DNA of 64,000 bases from Carya illinoinensis (GCF_018687715.1 NC_056762.1:19151364-19215363); one strand, 5' to 3'; counted from the stretch's first letter, positions 1-8,639 are shown. Numbers and translations: made by a program. Notes: a model not told the origin generated them from the letters alone.

Positions 1-105
1 CAGCACTAATGCACCGGATCCCATCAGAACTCCGCAGTTAAGCGTGCTTGGGCGAGAGTAGTACTAGGATGGGTGACCTCCAGGGAAGTCCTCGTGTTGC
101 ACCCC
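1..105 (+). rRNA. 5S rRNA, unit 1 (A1), 5' partial
   Basis: The first 14 nt lie outside the window. Slot 1. T96A in box C (CTCCAGGG) is unique in the window. Confidence 0.95.
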
Positions 106-266
106 CCCTTTTAATTTTTACCGCATCTCTGGTCGGATGGACCGGAACGAGAACCAGGGAATGGATTTTTAGGAAAATCGCACAGACCCCATCGCGTAGC
201 AATGGGTATCGGTCAGATCGCCGGTTGGCATGAGATAGGCAGGGTGCGGCTAGGTCGTAATAGGAT

Positions 267-272
267 TATATT
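267..272 (+). promoter_or_regulatory. TATA-like element at -28 to -23 (example: unit 2)
   Basis: TATATT lies 28 bases before GGGTGC, the position of the TATA-like motif described for plant 5S genes. It is present before nearly every gene. The base pattern just before it varies in front of unit 69 (AATAGTATTA), unit 74 (TAGAATTATA) and unit 100 (AATAAGATTA). Confidence 0.75.
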
Positions 273-274
273 AG

Positions 275-279
275 TTTTT
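275..279 (+). terminator. T5 tract at -20 to -16 (example: unit 2)
   Basis: Five T residues lie between the TATATT element and the gene start in every unit. On the transcribed strand this could stop Pol III reading through from the upstream gene. That role is inferred from the sequence only. Confidence 0.35.
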
Positions 280-343
280 CGCTGGTAGCATGATGGGTGC
301 GATCATACCAGCACTAATGCACCGGATCCCATCAGAACTCCGC

Positions 344-358
344 AGTTAAGCGTGCTTG
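344..358 (+). promoter_or_regulatory. Internal box A, nt 50-64 (example: unit 2)
   Basis: This matches the box A position in plant 5S genes, which with IE and box C forms the internal Pol III promoter bound by TFIIIA. Class D changes nt 54 and class G2 changes nt 59 and 62 inside it. Confidence 0.8.
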
Positions 359-360
359 GG

Positions 361-366
361 CGAGAG
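361..366 (+). promoter_or_regulatory. Intermediate element, nt 67-72 (example: unit 2)
   Basis: CGAGAG at the expected intermediate element position between boxes A and C. I saw no variant in it in the window. Confidence 0.7.
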
Positions 367-373
367 TAGTACT

Positions 374-391
374 AGGATGGGTGACCTCCTG
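374..391 (+). promoter_or_regulatory. Internal box C, nt 80-97 (example: unit 2)
   Basis: This is the principal TFIIIA contact region in 5S genes. Classes G1 and B4 carry C95G, unit 1 carries T96A and unit 76 carries A90C inside it. Confidence 0.8.
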
Positions 392-413
392 GGAAGTCCT
401 CGTGTTGCACCCC

Positions 414-591
414 CCCTTTTTATTTTTACCGCATCTCCGGTCGGATGGACCGGAACGACAACCGGGCAATGGATTCTTAGGAAAATCGCACCGACCCCAT
501 CGCTATCAATCAGATCGCCAGTTGGCATGGGATAGGCAGGGTGCGGCTAGGTCGTAATAGGATTATATTAGTTTTTCGCTGGTAGCATGAT
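414..591 (+). other. Class B spacer, example with 11-bp deletion
   Basis: Compared with the 308-bp classes, 11 bases between GCGC-type left arm and TATC are missing at 503/504. The loss removes exactly the loop and right arm of inverted repeat 2. The next base pattern is TATCAATC instead of TATCGATC. Confidence 0.85.
417..427 (+). terminator. TTTTTATTTTT terminator, common type (example: unit 2)
   Basis: Two T5 runs split by one A start 3 bases after the 119-nt gene. T runs of this kind end Pol III transcripts. Classes B, D, E, G and H share this form. Confidence 0.85.
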
Positions 592-710
592 GGGTGCGAT
601 CATACCAGCACTAATGCACCGGATCCCATCAGAACTCCGCAGTTCAGCGTGCTTGGGCGAGAGTAGTACTAGGATGGGTGACCTCCTGGGAAGTCCTCGT
701 GTTGCACCCC
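592..710 (+). rRNA. 5S rRNA, unit 3 (D)
   Basis: Slot 3. A54C in box A. The same change removes a stop triplet and creates a spurious 92-codon open frame across the gene. Confidence 0.97.
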
Positions 711-899
711 CCCTTTTTATTTTTACCGCATCTCCGGTCGGAAGGACCGGAACGAGAACCGGGCAATGGATTCTTAGGAAAATCGCACCGACCCCATCGC
801 GTAGCGATGGGTATCGATCAGATCGCCGGTTGGCATGGGATAGGCAGGGTGCGGCTAGGTCGTAATAGGATTATATTAGTTTTTCGCTGGTAGCATGAT
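711..899 (+). other. Class D spacer, example of full-length type
   Basis: It holds, in order, the end of the C run, the T-tract terminator, inverted repeat 1 with GAAGGACC, CGAGAACCGGG, inverted repeat 2 (perfect), GATCAGATCG, and the promoter-proximal segment with TATATT. No coding signal is seen. Confidence 0.85.
793..811 (+). repeat. Spacer inverted repeat 2 (example: unit 3)
   Basis: CCCATCGC-GTA-GCGATGGG, a perfect 8-bp stem with a 3-base loop in classes D, G3 (loop ATA), G4 and G5. Units with GCAATGGG have one mismatch. Class B has lost the loop and the right arm. Confidence 0.8.
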
Positions 900-1018
900 G
901 GGTGCGATCATACCAACACTAATGCACCGGATCCCATTAGAACTCCGCAGTTAAGCGTGCTTGGGCGAGAGTAGTACTAGGATGGGTGACCTCCTGGGAA
1001 GTCCTCGTGTTGCACCCC
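900..1018 (+). rRNA. 5S rRNA, unit 4 (E)
   Basis: Slot 4. G17A and C39T, the pair that defines class E. Confidence 0.97.
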
Positions 1019-1207
1019 CCCTTTTTATTTTTACCGTATCTCCGGTCGGATGGACCGGAACGAGAACCGGGCAATGGATTCTTAGGAAAATCGCACCGAC
1101 CCCATCGCGTAGCAATGGGTATCGATCTGATCGCCGGTTGGCATGGGATAGGCAGGGTGCGGCTAGGTCGTAATAGGATTATATTAGTTTTTCGCTGGTA
1201 GCATGAT

Positions 1208-1326
1208 GGGTGCGATCATACCAGCACTAATGCACCGGATCCCATCAGAACTCCGCAGTTAAGCGTGCTTGGGCGAGAGTAGTACTAGGATGGGTGACCT
1301 CCTGGGAAGTCCTCGTGTTGCACCCC
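1208..1326 (+). rRNA. 5S rRNA, unit 5 (F)
   Basis: Slot 5. Gene as unit 2; T6 terminator follows. Confidence 0.97.
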
Positions 1327-1328
1327 CC

Positions 1329-1340
1329 TTTTTTATTTTT
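1329..1340 (+). terminator. TTTTTTATTTTT terminator, class F (example: unit 5)
   Basis: The seventh C after the gene is T, which makes the first run T6 without changing unit length. This should be the strongest primary terminator in the array. Confidence 0.8.
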
Positions 1341-1349
1341 ACCGCATCT

Positions 1350-1366
1350 CCGGTCGGATGGACCGG
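1350..1366 (+). repeat. Spacer inverted repeat 1 (example: unit 5)
   Basis: CCGGTC-GGATG-GACCGG, a perfect 6-bp stem with a 5-base loop, 10 bases after the T tract. Class A has CTGGTC, which keeps pairing through a T-G wobble. Class H (GAACCGG) and units 76, 160 and 171 (CGGGTC) break it. Confidence 0.7.
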
Positions 1367-1515
1367 AACGAGAACCGGGCAATGGATTCTTAGGAAAATC
1401 GCACCGACCCCATCGCGTAGCAATGGGTATCGATCAGATCGCCGGTTGGCATGGGATAGGCAGGGTGCGGCTAGGTCGTAATAGGATTATATTAGTTTTT
1501 CGCTGGTAGCATGAT

Positions 1516-1634
1516 GGGTGCGATCATACCAGCACTAATGCACCGGATCCCATCAGAACTCCGCAGTTAAGCGTGCTTGGGCGAGAGTAGTACTAGGATG
1601 GGTGACCTCGTGGGAAGTCCTCGTGTTGCACCCC
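1516..1634 (+). rRNA. 5S rRNA, unit 6 (G1)
   Basis: Slot 6. C95G in box C (position 1610). Confidence 0.97.
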
Positions 1635-1823
1635 CCCTTTTTATTTTTACCGCATCTCCGGTCGGATGGACCGGAACGACAACCGGGCAATGGATTCTTA
1701 GGAAAATCGCACCGACCCCATCGCGTAGCAATGGGTATCGATCAGATCGCCGGTTGGCATGGGATAGGCATGGTGCGGCTAGGTCGTAATAGGATTATAT
1801 TAGTTTTTCGCTGGTAGCATGAT

Positions 1824-1942
1824 GGGTGCGATCATACCAGCACTAATGCACCGGATCCCATCAGAACTCCGCAGTTAAGCGTGCTTGGGCGAGAGTAGTA
1901 CTAGGATGGGTGACCTCCTGGGAAGTCCTCGTGTTGCCCCCC
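1824..1942 (+). rRNA. 5S rRNA, unit 7 (B3, 10 C)
   Basis: Slot 7. A115C (position 1938) breaks the T4-A115 pair of helix I. The C run has one extra base, so the unit is 298 bp. Confidence 0.95.
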
Positions 1943-2121
1943 CCCCTTTTTATTTTTACCGCATCTCCGGTCGGATGGACCGGAACGACAACCGGGCAAT
2001 GGATTCTTAGGAAAATCGCACCGACCCCATCGCTATCAATCAGATCGCCAGTTGGCATGGGATAGGCAGGGTGCGGCTAGGTCGTAATAGGATTATATTA
2101 GTTTTTCGCTGGTAGCATGAT

Positions 2122-2240
2122 GGGTGCGATCATACCAGCACTAATGCACCGGATCCCATCAGAACTCCGCAGTTAAGCGTGCTTGGGCGAGAGTAGTACT
2201 AGGATGGGTGACCTCCTGGGAAGTCCTCGTGTTGCACCCC
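2122..2240 (+). rRNA. 5S rRNA, unit 8 (A2)
   Basis: Slot 8. Gene as unit 2; T4 terminator follows. Confidence 0.97.
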
Positions 2241-2429
2241 CCCTTTTAATTTTTACCGCATCTCTGGTCGGATGGACCGGAACGAGAACCAGGGAATGGA
2301 TTTTTAGGAAAATCGCACCGACCCCATCGCGTAGCAATGGGTATCGGTCAGATCGCCGGTTGGCATGAGATAGGCAGGGTGCGGCTAGGTCGTAATAGGA
2401 TTATATTAGTTTTTCGCTGGTAGCATGAT
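2241..2429 (+). other. Class A spacer, example
   Basis: It differs from other classes at many sites spread from the terminator to CATGAGATAGG: AATTTTT, CTCTGG, CCAGGGAATGG, ATTTTTAGG and ATCGGTCAG. These linked differences mark A as the most distinct spacer lineage here. The 60 bases next to the following gene match the other classes. Confidence 0.85.
2244..2254 (+). terminator. TTTTAATTTTT terminator, class A (example: unit 8)
   Basis: The first run is only T4, followed by AA and T5. A T4 run is a weak stop in many eukaryotes, so transcripts may end at the second run and be a few bases longer. Confidence 0.75.
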
Positions 2430-2548
2430 GGGTGCGATCATACCAGCACTAATGCACCGGATCCCATCAGAACTCCGCAGTTAAGCGTGCTTGGGCGAGA
2501 GTAGTACTAGGATGGGTGACCTCCTGGGAAGTCCTCGTGTTGCACCCC
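2430..2548 (+). rRNA. 5S rRNA, unit 9 (H)
   Basis: Slot 9. Gene as unit 2 to nt 119; nt 120 is A instead of C (CCCCACC). Confidence 0.97.
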
Positions 2549-2737
2549 ACCTTTTTATTTTTACCGCATCTCCGGTCGGATGAACCGGAACGACAACCGG
2601 GCAATGGATTCTTAGGAAAATCGCACCGACCCCATCGCGTAGCAATGGGTATCGATCAGATCGCCGGTTGGCATGGGATAGGCATGGTGCGGCTAGGTCG
2701 TAATAGGATTATATTAGTTTTTCGCTGGTAGCATGAT

Positions 2738-2856
2738 GGGTGCGATCATACCAGCACTAATGCACCGGATCCCATCAGAACTCCGCAGTTAAGCGTGCTT
2801 GGGCGAGAGTAGTACTAGGATGGGTGACCTCCTGGGAAGTCCTCGTGTTGCACCCC
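2738..2856 (+). rRNA. 5S rRNA, unit 10 (B1)
   Basis: Slot 10. Gene as unit 2. Confidence 0.97.
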
Positions 2857-3034
2857 CCCTTTTTATTTTTACCGCATCTCCGGTCGGATGGACCGGAACG
2901 ACAACCGGGCAATGGATTCTTAGGAAAATCGCACCGACCCCATCGCTATCAATCAGATCGCCAGTTGGCATGGGATAGGCAGGGTGCGGCTAGGTCGTAA
3001 TAGGATTATATTAGTTTTTCGCTGGTAGCATGAT

Positions 3035-3153
3035 GGGTGCGATCATACCAGCACTAATGCACCGGATCCCATCAGAACTCCGCAGTTAAGCGTGCTTGGG
3101 CGAGAGTAGTACTAGGATGGGTGACCTCCTGGGAAGTCCTCGTGTTGCACCTC
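3035..3153 (+). rRNA. 5S rRNA, unit 11 (A3)
   Basis: Slot 11. C118T turns the terminal G1-C118 pair of helix I into G-U. The unit is 307 bp. Confidence 0.96.
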
Positions 3154-3341
3154 CCTTTTAATTTTTACCGCATCTCTGGTCGGATGGACCGGAACGAGAA
3201 CCAGGGAATGGATTTTTAGGAAAATCGCACCGACCCCATCGCGTAGCAATGGGTATCGGTCAGATCGCCGGTTGGCATGAGATAGGCAGGGTGCGGCTAG
3301 GTCGTAATAGGATTATATTAGTTTTTCGCTGGTAGCATGAT

Positions 3342-3460
3342 GGGTGCGATCATACCAGCACTAATGCACCGGATCCCATCAGAACTCCGCAGTTAAGCGC
3401 GCATGGGCGAGAGTAGTACTAGGATGGGTGACCTCCTGGGAAGTCCTCGTGTTGCACCCC
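3342..3460 (+). rRNA. 5S rRNA, unit 12 (G2)
   Basis: Slot 12. T59C and T62A in box A (GCGCGCATGGG). Confidence 0.97.
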
Positions 3461-3649
3461 CCCTTTTTATTTTTACCGCATCTCCGGTCGGATGGACCGG
3501 AACGACAACCGGGCAATGGATTCTTAGGAAAATCGCACCGACCCCATCGCGTAGCAATGGGTATCGATCAGATCGCCGGTTGGCATGGGATAGGCATGGT
3601 GCGGCTAGGTCGTAATAGGATTATATTAGTTTTTCGCTGGTAGCATGAT

Positions 3650-3768
3650 GGGTGCGATCATAGCAGCACTAATGCACCGGATCCCATCAGAACTCCGCAG
3701 TTAAGCGTGCTTGGGCGAGAGTAGTACTAGGATGGGTGACCTCCTGGGAAGTCCTCGTGTTGCACCCC
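3650..3768 (+). rRNA. 5S rRNA, unit 13 (B2, C14G)
   Basis: Slot 13. C14G (CATAGCAG) marks this slot wherever it follows G2. Confidence 0.97.
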
Positions 3769-3946
3769 CCCTTTTTATTTTTACCGCATCTCCGGTCGGA
3801 TGGACCGGAACGACAACCGGGCAATGGATTCTTAGGAAAATCGCACCGACCCCATCGCTATCAATCAGATCGCCGGTTGGCATGGGATAGGCAGGGTGCG
3901 GCTAGGTCGTAATAGGATTATATTAGTTTTTCGCTGGTAGCATGAT

Positions 3947-4065
3947 GGGTGCGATCATACCAGCACTAATGCACCGGATCCCATCAGAACTCCGCAGTTA
4001 AGCGTGCTTGGGCGAGAGTAGTACTAGGATGGGTGACCTCCTGGGAAGTCCTCGTGTTGCACCCC
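3947..4065 (+). rRNA. 5S rRNA, unit 14 (G3)
   Basis: Slot 14. Gene as unit 2. Confidence 0.97.
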
Positions 4066-4254
4066 CCCTTTTTATTTTTACCGCATCTCCGGTCGGATGG
4101 ACCGGAACGACAACCGGGCAATGGATTCTTAGGAAAATCGCACCGACCCCATCGCATAGCGATGGGTATCGATCAGATCGCCGGTTGGCATGGGATAGGC
4201 ATGGTGCGGCTAGGTCGTAATAGGATTATATTAGTTTTTCGCTGGTAGCATGAT

Positions 4255-4373
4255 GGGTGCGATCATACCAGCACTAATGCACCGGATCCCATCAGAACTC
4301 CGCAGTTAAGCGTGCTTGGGCGAGAGTAGTACTAGGATGGGTGACCTCCTGGGAAGTCCTCGTGTTGCACCCC
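4255..4373 (+). rRNA. 5S rRNA, unit 15 (B2)
   Basis: Slot 15. Gene as unit 2. Confidence 0.97.
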
Positions 4374-4551
4374 CCCTTTTTATTTTTACCGCATCTCCGG
4401 TCGGATGGACCGGAACGACAACCGGGCAATGGATTCTTAGGAAAATCGCACCGACCCCATCGCTATCAATCAGATCGCCGGTTGGCATGGGATAGGCAGG
4501 GTGCGGCTAGGTCGTAATAGGATTATATTAGTTTTTCGCTGGTAGCATGAT

Positions 4552-4670
4552 GGGTGCGATCATACCAGCACTAATGCACCGGATCCCATCAGAACTCCGC
4601 AGTTAAGCGTGCTTGGGCGAGAGTAGTACTAGGATGGGTGACCTCCTGGGAAGTCCTCGTGTTGCACCCC
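4552..4670 (+). rRNA. 5S rRNA, unit 16 (A4)
   Basis: Slot 16. Gene as unit 2; the C run is one base shorter, giving 307 bp. Confidence 0.97.
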
Positions 4671-4858
4671 CCTTTTAATTTTTACCGCATCTCTGGTCGG
4701 ATGGACCGGAACGAGAACCAGGGAATGGATTTTTAGGAAAATCGCACCGACCCCATCGCGTAGCAATGGGTATCGGTCAGATCGCCGGTTGGCATGAGAT
4801 AGGCAGGGTGCGGCTAGGTCGTAATAGGATTATATTAGTTTTTCGCTGGTAGCATGAT

Positions 4859-4977
4859 GGGTGCGATCATACCAGCACTAATGCACCGGATCCCATCAGA
4901 ACTCCGCAGTTAAGCGTGCTTGGGCGAGAGTAGTACTAGGATGGGTGACCTCCTGGGAAGTCCTCGTGTTGCACCCC
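4859..4977 (+). rRNA. 5S rRNA, unit 17 (G4)
   Basis: Slot 17. Gene as unit 2; perfect inverted repeat 2 in the spacer. Confidence 0.97.
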
Positions 4978-5166
4978 CCCTTTTTATTTTTACCGCATCT
5001 CCGGTCGGATGGACCGGAACGACAACCGGGCAATGGATTCTTAGGAAAATCGCACCGACCCCATCGCGTAGCGATGGGTATCGATCAGATCGCCGGTTGG
5101 CATGGGATAGGCATGGTGCGGCTAGGTCGTAATAGGATTATATTAGTTTTTCGCTGGTAGCATGAT

Positions 5167-5285
5167 GGGTGCGATCATACCAGCACTAATGCACCGGATC
5201 CCATCAGAACTCCGCAGTTAAGCGTGCTTGGGCGAGAGTAGTACTAGGATGGGTGACCTCCTGGGAAGTCCTCGTGTTGCACCCC
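5167..5285 (+). rRNA. 5S rRNA, unit 18 (A1)
   Basis: Slot 1. Gene as unit 2. Confidence 0.97.
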
Positions 5286-5474
5286 CCCTTTTAATTTTTA
5301 CCGCATCTCTGGTCGGATGGACCGGAACGAGAACCAGGGAATGGATTTTTAGGAAAATCGCACAGACCCCATCGCGTAGCAATGGGTATCGGTCAGATCG
5401 CCGGTTGGCATGAGATAGGCAGGGTGCGGCTAGGTCGTAATAGGATTATATTAGTTTTTCGCTGGTAGCATGAT

Positions 5475-5593
5475 GGGTGCGATCATACCAGCACTAATGC
5501 ACCGGATCCCATCAGAACTCCGCAGTTAAGCGTGCTTGGGCGAGAGTAGTACTAGGATGGGTGACCTCCTGGGAAGTCCTCGTGTTGCACCCC
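5475..5593 (+). rRNA. 5S rRNA, unit 19 (B1)
   Basis: Slot 2. Gene as unit 2. Confidence 0.97.
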
Positions 5594-5771
5594 CCCTTTT
5601 TATTTTTACCGCATCTCCGGTCGGATGGACCGGAACGACAACCGGGCAATGGATTCTTAGGAAAATCGCACCGACCCCATCGCTATCAATCAGATCGCCA
5701 GTTGGCATGGGATAGGCAGGGTGCGGCTAGGTCGTAATAGGATTATATTAGTTTTTCGCTGGTAGCATGAT

Positions 5772-5890
5772 GGGTGCGATCATACCAGCACTAATGCACC
5801 GGATCCCATCAGAACTCCGCAGTTCAGCGTGCTTGGGCGAGAGTAGTACTAGGATGGGTGACCTCCTGGGAAGTCCTCGTGTTGCACCCC
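5772..5890 (+). rRNA. 5S rRNA, unit 20 (D)
   Basis: Slot 3. A54C. Confidence 0.97.
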
Positions 5891-6079
5891 CCCTTTTTAT
5901 TTTTACCGCATCTCCGGTCGGAAGGACCGGAACGAGAACCGGGCAATGGATTCTTAGGAAAATCGCACCGACCCCATCGCGTAGCGATGGGTATCGATCA
6001 GATCGCCGGTTGGCATGGGATAGGCAGGGTGCGGCTAGGTCGTAATAGGATTATATTAGTTTTTCGCTGGTAGCATGAT

Positions 6080-6198
6080 GGGTGCGATCATACCAACACT
6101 AATGCACCGGATCCCATTAGAACTCCGCAGTTAAGCGTGCTTGGGCGAGAGTAGTACTAGGATGGGTGACCTCCTGGGAAGTCCTCGTGTTGCACCCC
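6080..6198 (+). rRNA. 5S rRNA, unit 21 (E)
   Basis: Slot 4. G17A, C39T. Confidence 0.97.
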
Positions 6199-6387
6199 CC
6201 CTTTTTATTTTTACCGTATCTCCGGTCGGATGGACCGGAACGAGAACCGGGCAATGGATTCTTAGGAAAATCGCACCGACCCCATCGCGTAGCAATGGGT
6301 ATCGATCTGATCGCCGGTTGGCATGGGATAGGCAGGGTGCGGCTAGGTCGTAATAGGATTATATTAGTTTTTCGCTGGTAGCATGAT

Positions 6388-6506
6388 GGGTGCGATCATA
6401 CCAGCACTAATGCACCGGATCCCATCAGAACTCCGCAGTTAAGCGTGCTTGGGCGAGAGTAGTACTAGGATGGGTGACCTCCTGGGAAGTCCTCGTGTTG
6501 CACCCC
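6388..6506 (+). rRNA. 5S rRNA, unit 22 (F)
   Basis: Slot 5. Gene as unit 2. Confidence 0.97.
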
Positions 6507-6695
6507 CCTTTTTTATTTTTACCGCATCTCCGGTCGGATGGACCGGAACGAGAACCGGGCAATGGATTCTTAGGAAAATCGCACCGACCCCATCGCGTAG
6601 CAATGGGTATCGATCAGATCGCCGGTTGGCATGGGATAGGCAGGGTGCGGCTAGGTCGTAATAGGATTATATTAGTTTTTCGCTGGTAGCATGAT

Positions 6696-6814
6696 GGGTG
6701 CGATCATACCAGCACTAATGCACCGGATCCCATCAGAACTCCGCAGTTAAGCGTGCTTGGGCGAGAGTAGTACTAGGATGGGTGACCTCGTGGGAAGTCC
6801 TCGTGTTGCACCCC
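6696..6814 (+). rRNA. 5S rRNA, unit 23 (G1)
   Basis: Slot 6. C95G. Confidence 0.97.
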
Positions 6815-7003
6815 CCCTTTTTATTTTTACCGCATCTCCGGTCGGATGGACCGGAACGACAACCGGGCAATGGATTCTTAGGAAAATCGCACCGACCCCA
6901 TCGCGTAGCAATGGGTATCGATCAGATCGCCGGTTGGCATGGGATAGGCATGGTGCGGCTAGGTCGTAATAGGATTATATTAGTTTTTCGCTGGTAGCAT
7001 GAT

Positions 7004-7122
7004 GGGTGCGATCATACCAGCACTAATGCACCGGATCCCATCAGAACTCCGCAGTTAAGCGTGCTTGGGCGAGAGTAGTACTAGGATGGGTGACCTCCTG
7101 GGAAGTCCTCGTGTTGCCCCCC
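7004..7122 (+). rRNA. 5S rRNA, unit 24 (B3/B2 hybrid)
   Basis: Gene of slot 7 (A115C, 9 C) but spacer end of slot 13 (GCCGGTTGG). It marks a six-unit deletion junction. Confidence 0.95.
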
Positions 7123-7300
7123 CCCTTTTTATTTTTACCGCATCTCCGGTCGGATGGACCGGAACGACAACCGGGCAATGGATTCTTAGGAAAATCGCAC
7201 CGACCCCATCGCTATCAATCAGATCGCCGGTTGGCATGGGATAGGCAGGGTGCGGCTAGGTCGTAATAGGATTATATTAGTTTTTCGCTGGTAGCATGAT

Positions 7301-7419
7301 GGGTGCGATCATACCAGCACTAATGCACCGGATCCCATCAGAACTCCGCAGTTAAGCGTGCTTGGGCGAGAGTAGTACTAGGATGGGTGACCTCCTGGGA
7401 AGTCCTCGTGTTGCACCCC
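7301..7419 (+). rRNA. 5S rRNA, unit 25 (G3)
   Basis: Slot 14. Gene as unit 2. Confidence 0.97.
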
Positions 7420-7608
7420 CCCTTTTTATTTTTACCGCATCTCCGGTCGGATGGACCGGAACGACAACCGGGCAATGGATTCTTAGGAAAATCGCACCGA
7501 CCCCATCGCATAGCGATGGGTATCGATCAGATCGCCGGTTGGCATGGGATAGGCATGGTGCGGCTAGGTCGTAATAGGATTATATTAGTTTTTCGCTGGT
7601 AGCATGAT

Positions 7609-7727
7609 GGGTGCGATCATACCAGCACTAATGCACCGGATCCCATCAGAACTCCGCAGTTAAGCGTGCTTGGGCGAGAGTAGTACTAGGATGGGTGACC
7701 TCCTGGGAAGTCCTCGTGTTGCACCCC
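7609..7727 (+). rRNA. 5S rRNA, unit 26 (B2)
   Basis: Slot 15. Gene as unit 2. Confidence 0.97.
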
Positions 7728-7905
7728 CCCTTTTTATTTTTACCGCATCTCCGGTCGGATGGACCGGAACGACAACCGGGCAATGGATTCTTAGGAAAAT
7801 CGCACCGACCCCATCGCTATCAATCAGATCGCCGGTTGGCATGGGATAGGCAGGGTGCGGCTAGGTCGTAATAGGATTATATTAGTTTTTCGCTGGTAGC
7901 ATGAT

Positions 7906-8024
7906 GGGTGCGATCATACCAGCACTAATGCACCGGATCCCATCAGAACTCCGCAGTTAAGCGTGCTTGGGCGAGAGTAGTACTAGGATGGGTGACCTCC
8001 TGGGAAGTCCTCGTGTTGCACCCC
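7906..8024 (+). rRNA. 5S rRNA, unit 27 (A4)
   Basis: Slot 16. Gene as unit 2. Confidence 0.97.
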
Positions 8025-8212
8025 CCTTTTAATTTTTACCGCATCTCTGGTCGGATGGACCGGAACGAGAACCAGGGAATGGATTTTTAGGAAAATCGCA
8101 CCGACCCCATCGCGTAGCAATGGGTATCGGTCAGATCGCCGGTTGGCATGAGATAGGCAGGGTGCGGCTAGGTCGTAATAGGATTATATTAGTTTTTCGC
8201 TGGTAGCATGAT

Positions 8213-8331
8213 GGGTGCGATCATACCAGCACTAATGCACCGGATCCCATCAGAACTCCGCAGTTAAGCGTGCTTGGGCGAGAGTAGTACTAGGATGGGT
8301 GACCTCCTGGGAAGTCCTCGTGTTGCACCCC
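8213..8331 (+). rRNA. 5S rRNA, unit 28 (G4)
   Basis: Slot 17. Gene as unit 2. Confidence 0.97.
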
Positions 8332-8520
8332 CCCTTTTTATTTTTACCGCATCTCCGGTCGGATGGACCGGAACGACAACCGGGCAATGGATTCTTAGGA
8401 AAATCGCACCGACCCCATCGCGTAGCGATGGGTATCGATCAGATCGCCGGTTGGCATGGGATAGGCATGGTGCGGCTAGGTCGTAATAGGATTATATTAG
8501 TTTTTCGCTGGTAGCATGAT

Positions 8521-8639
8521 GGGTGCGATCATACCAGCACTAATGCACCGGATCCCATCAGAACTCCGCAGTTAAGCGTGCTTGGGCGAGAGTAGTACTA
8601 GGATGGGTGACCTCCTGGGAAGTCCTCGTGTTGCACCCC
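8521..8639 (+). rRNA. 5S rRNA, unit 29 (A1)
   Basis: Slot 1. Gene as unit 2. Confidence 0.97.

Larger units (their letters stand above)
295..413 (+). rRNA. 5S rRNA, unit 2 (B1)
   Basis: Reference gene. It encodes the 5S RNA of the large ribosomal subunit, transcribed by RNA polymerase III. Nt 1-6 GGGTGC pair with nt 113-118 GCACCC to form helix I. The body matches the land-plant 5S consensus, with the BamHI site at nt 30-35 and the usual boxes A and C. The true 3' end could be 1 nt longer. Slot 2. Confidence 0.98.
1..5166 (+). repeat. HOR block 1: full 17-unit copy
   Basis: Units 1-17 in order A1-B1-D-E-F-G1-B3-A2-H-B1-A3-G2-B2-G3-B2-A4-G4. Distance from the implied start of unit 1 (14 nt before the window) to unit 18 is 5,180 bp. 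This is the reference order for slot numbers 1-17. Confidence 0.9.
5167..8520 (+). repeat. HOR block 2: 11-unit derivative
   Basis: Units 18-28 keep slots 1-7 and then go to slot 14. Unit 24 begins as slot 7 (B3) and ends as slot 13 (B2), so six units were removed by a within-unit exchange. Length 3,354 bp. Confidence 0.9.

Noticed and set aside
780..830. A small RNA gene in the spacer from the GCGATGGG hairpin
   Set aside because: There is no separate promoter or terminator around it, and class B has lost half of the hairpin without other change.
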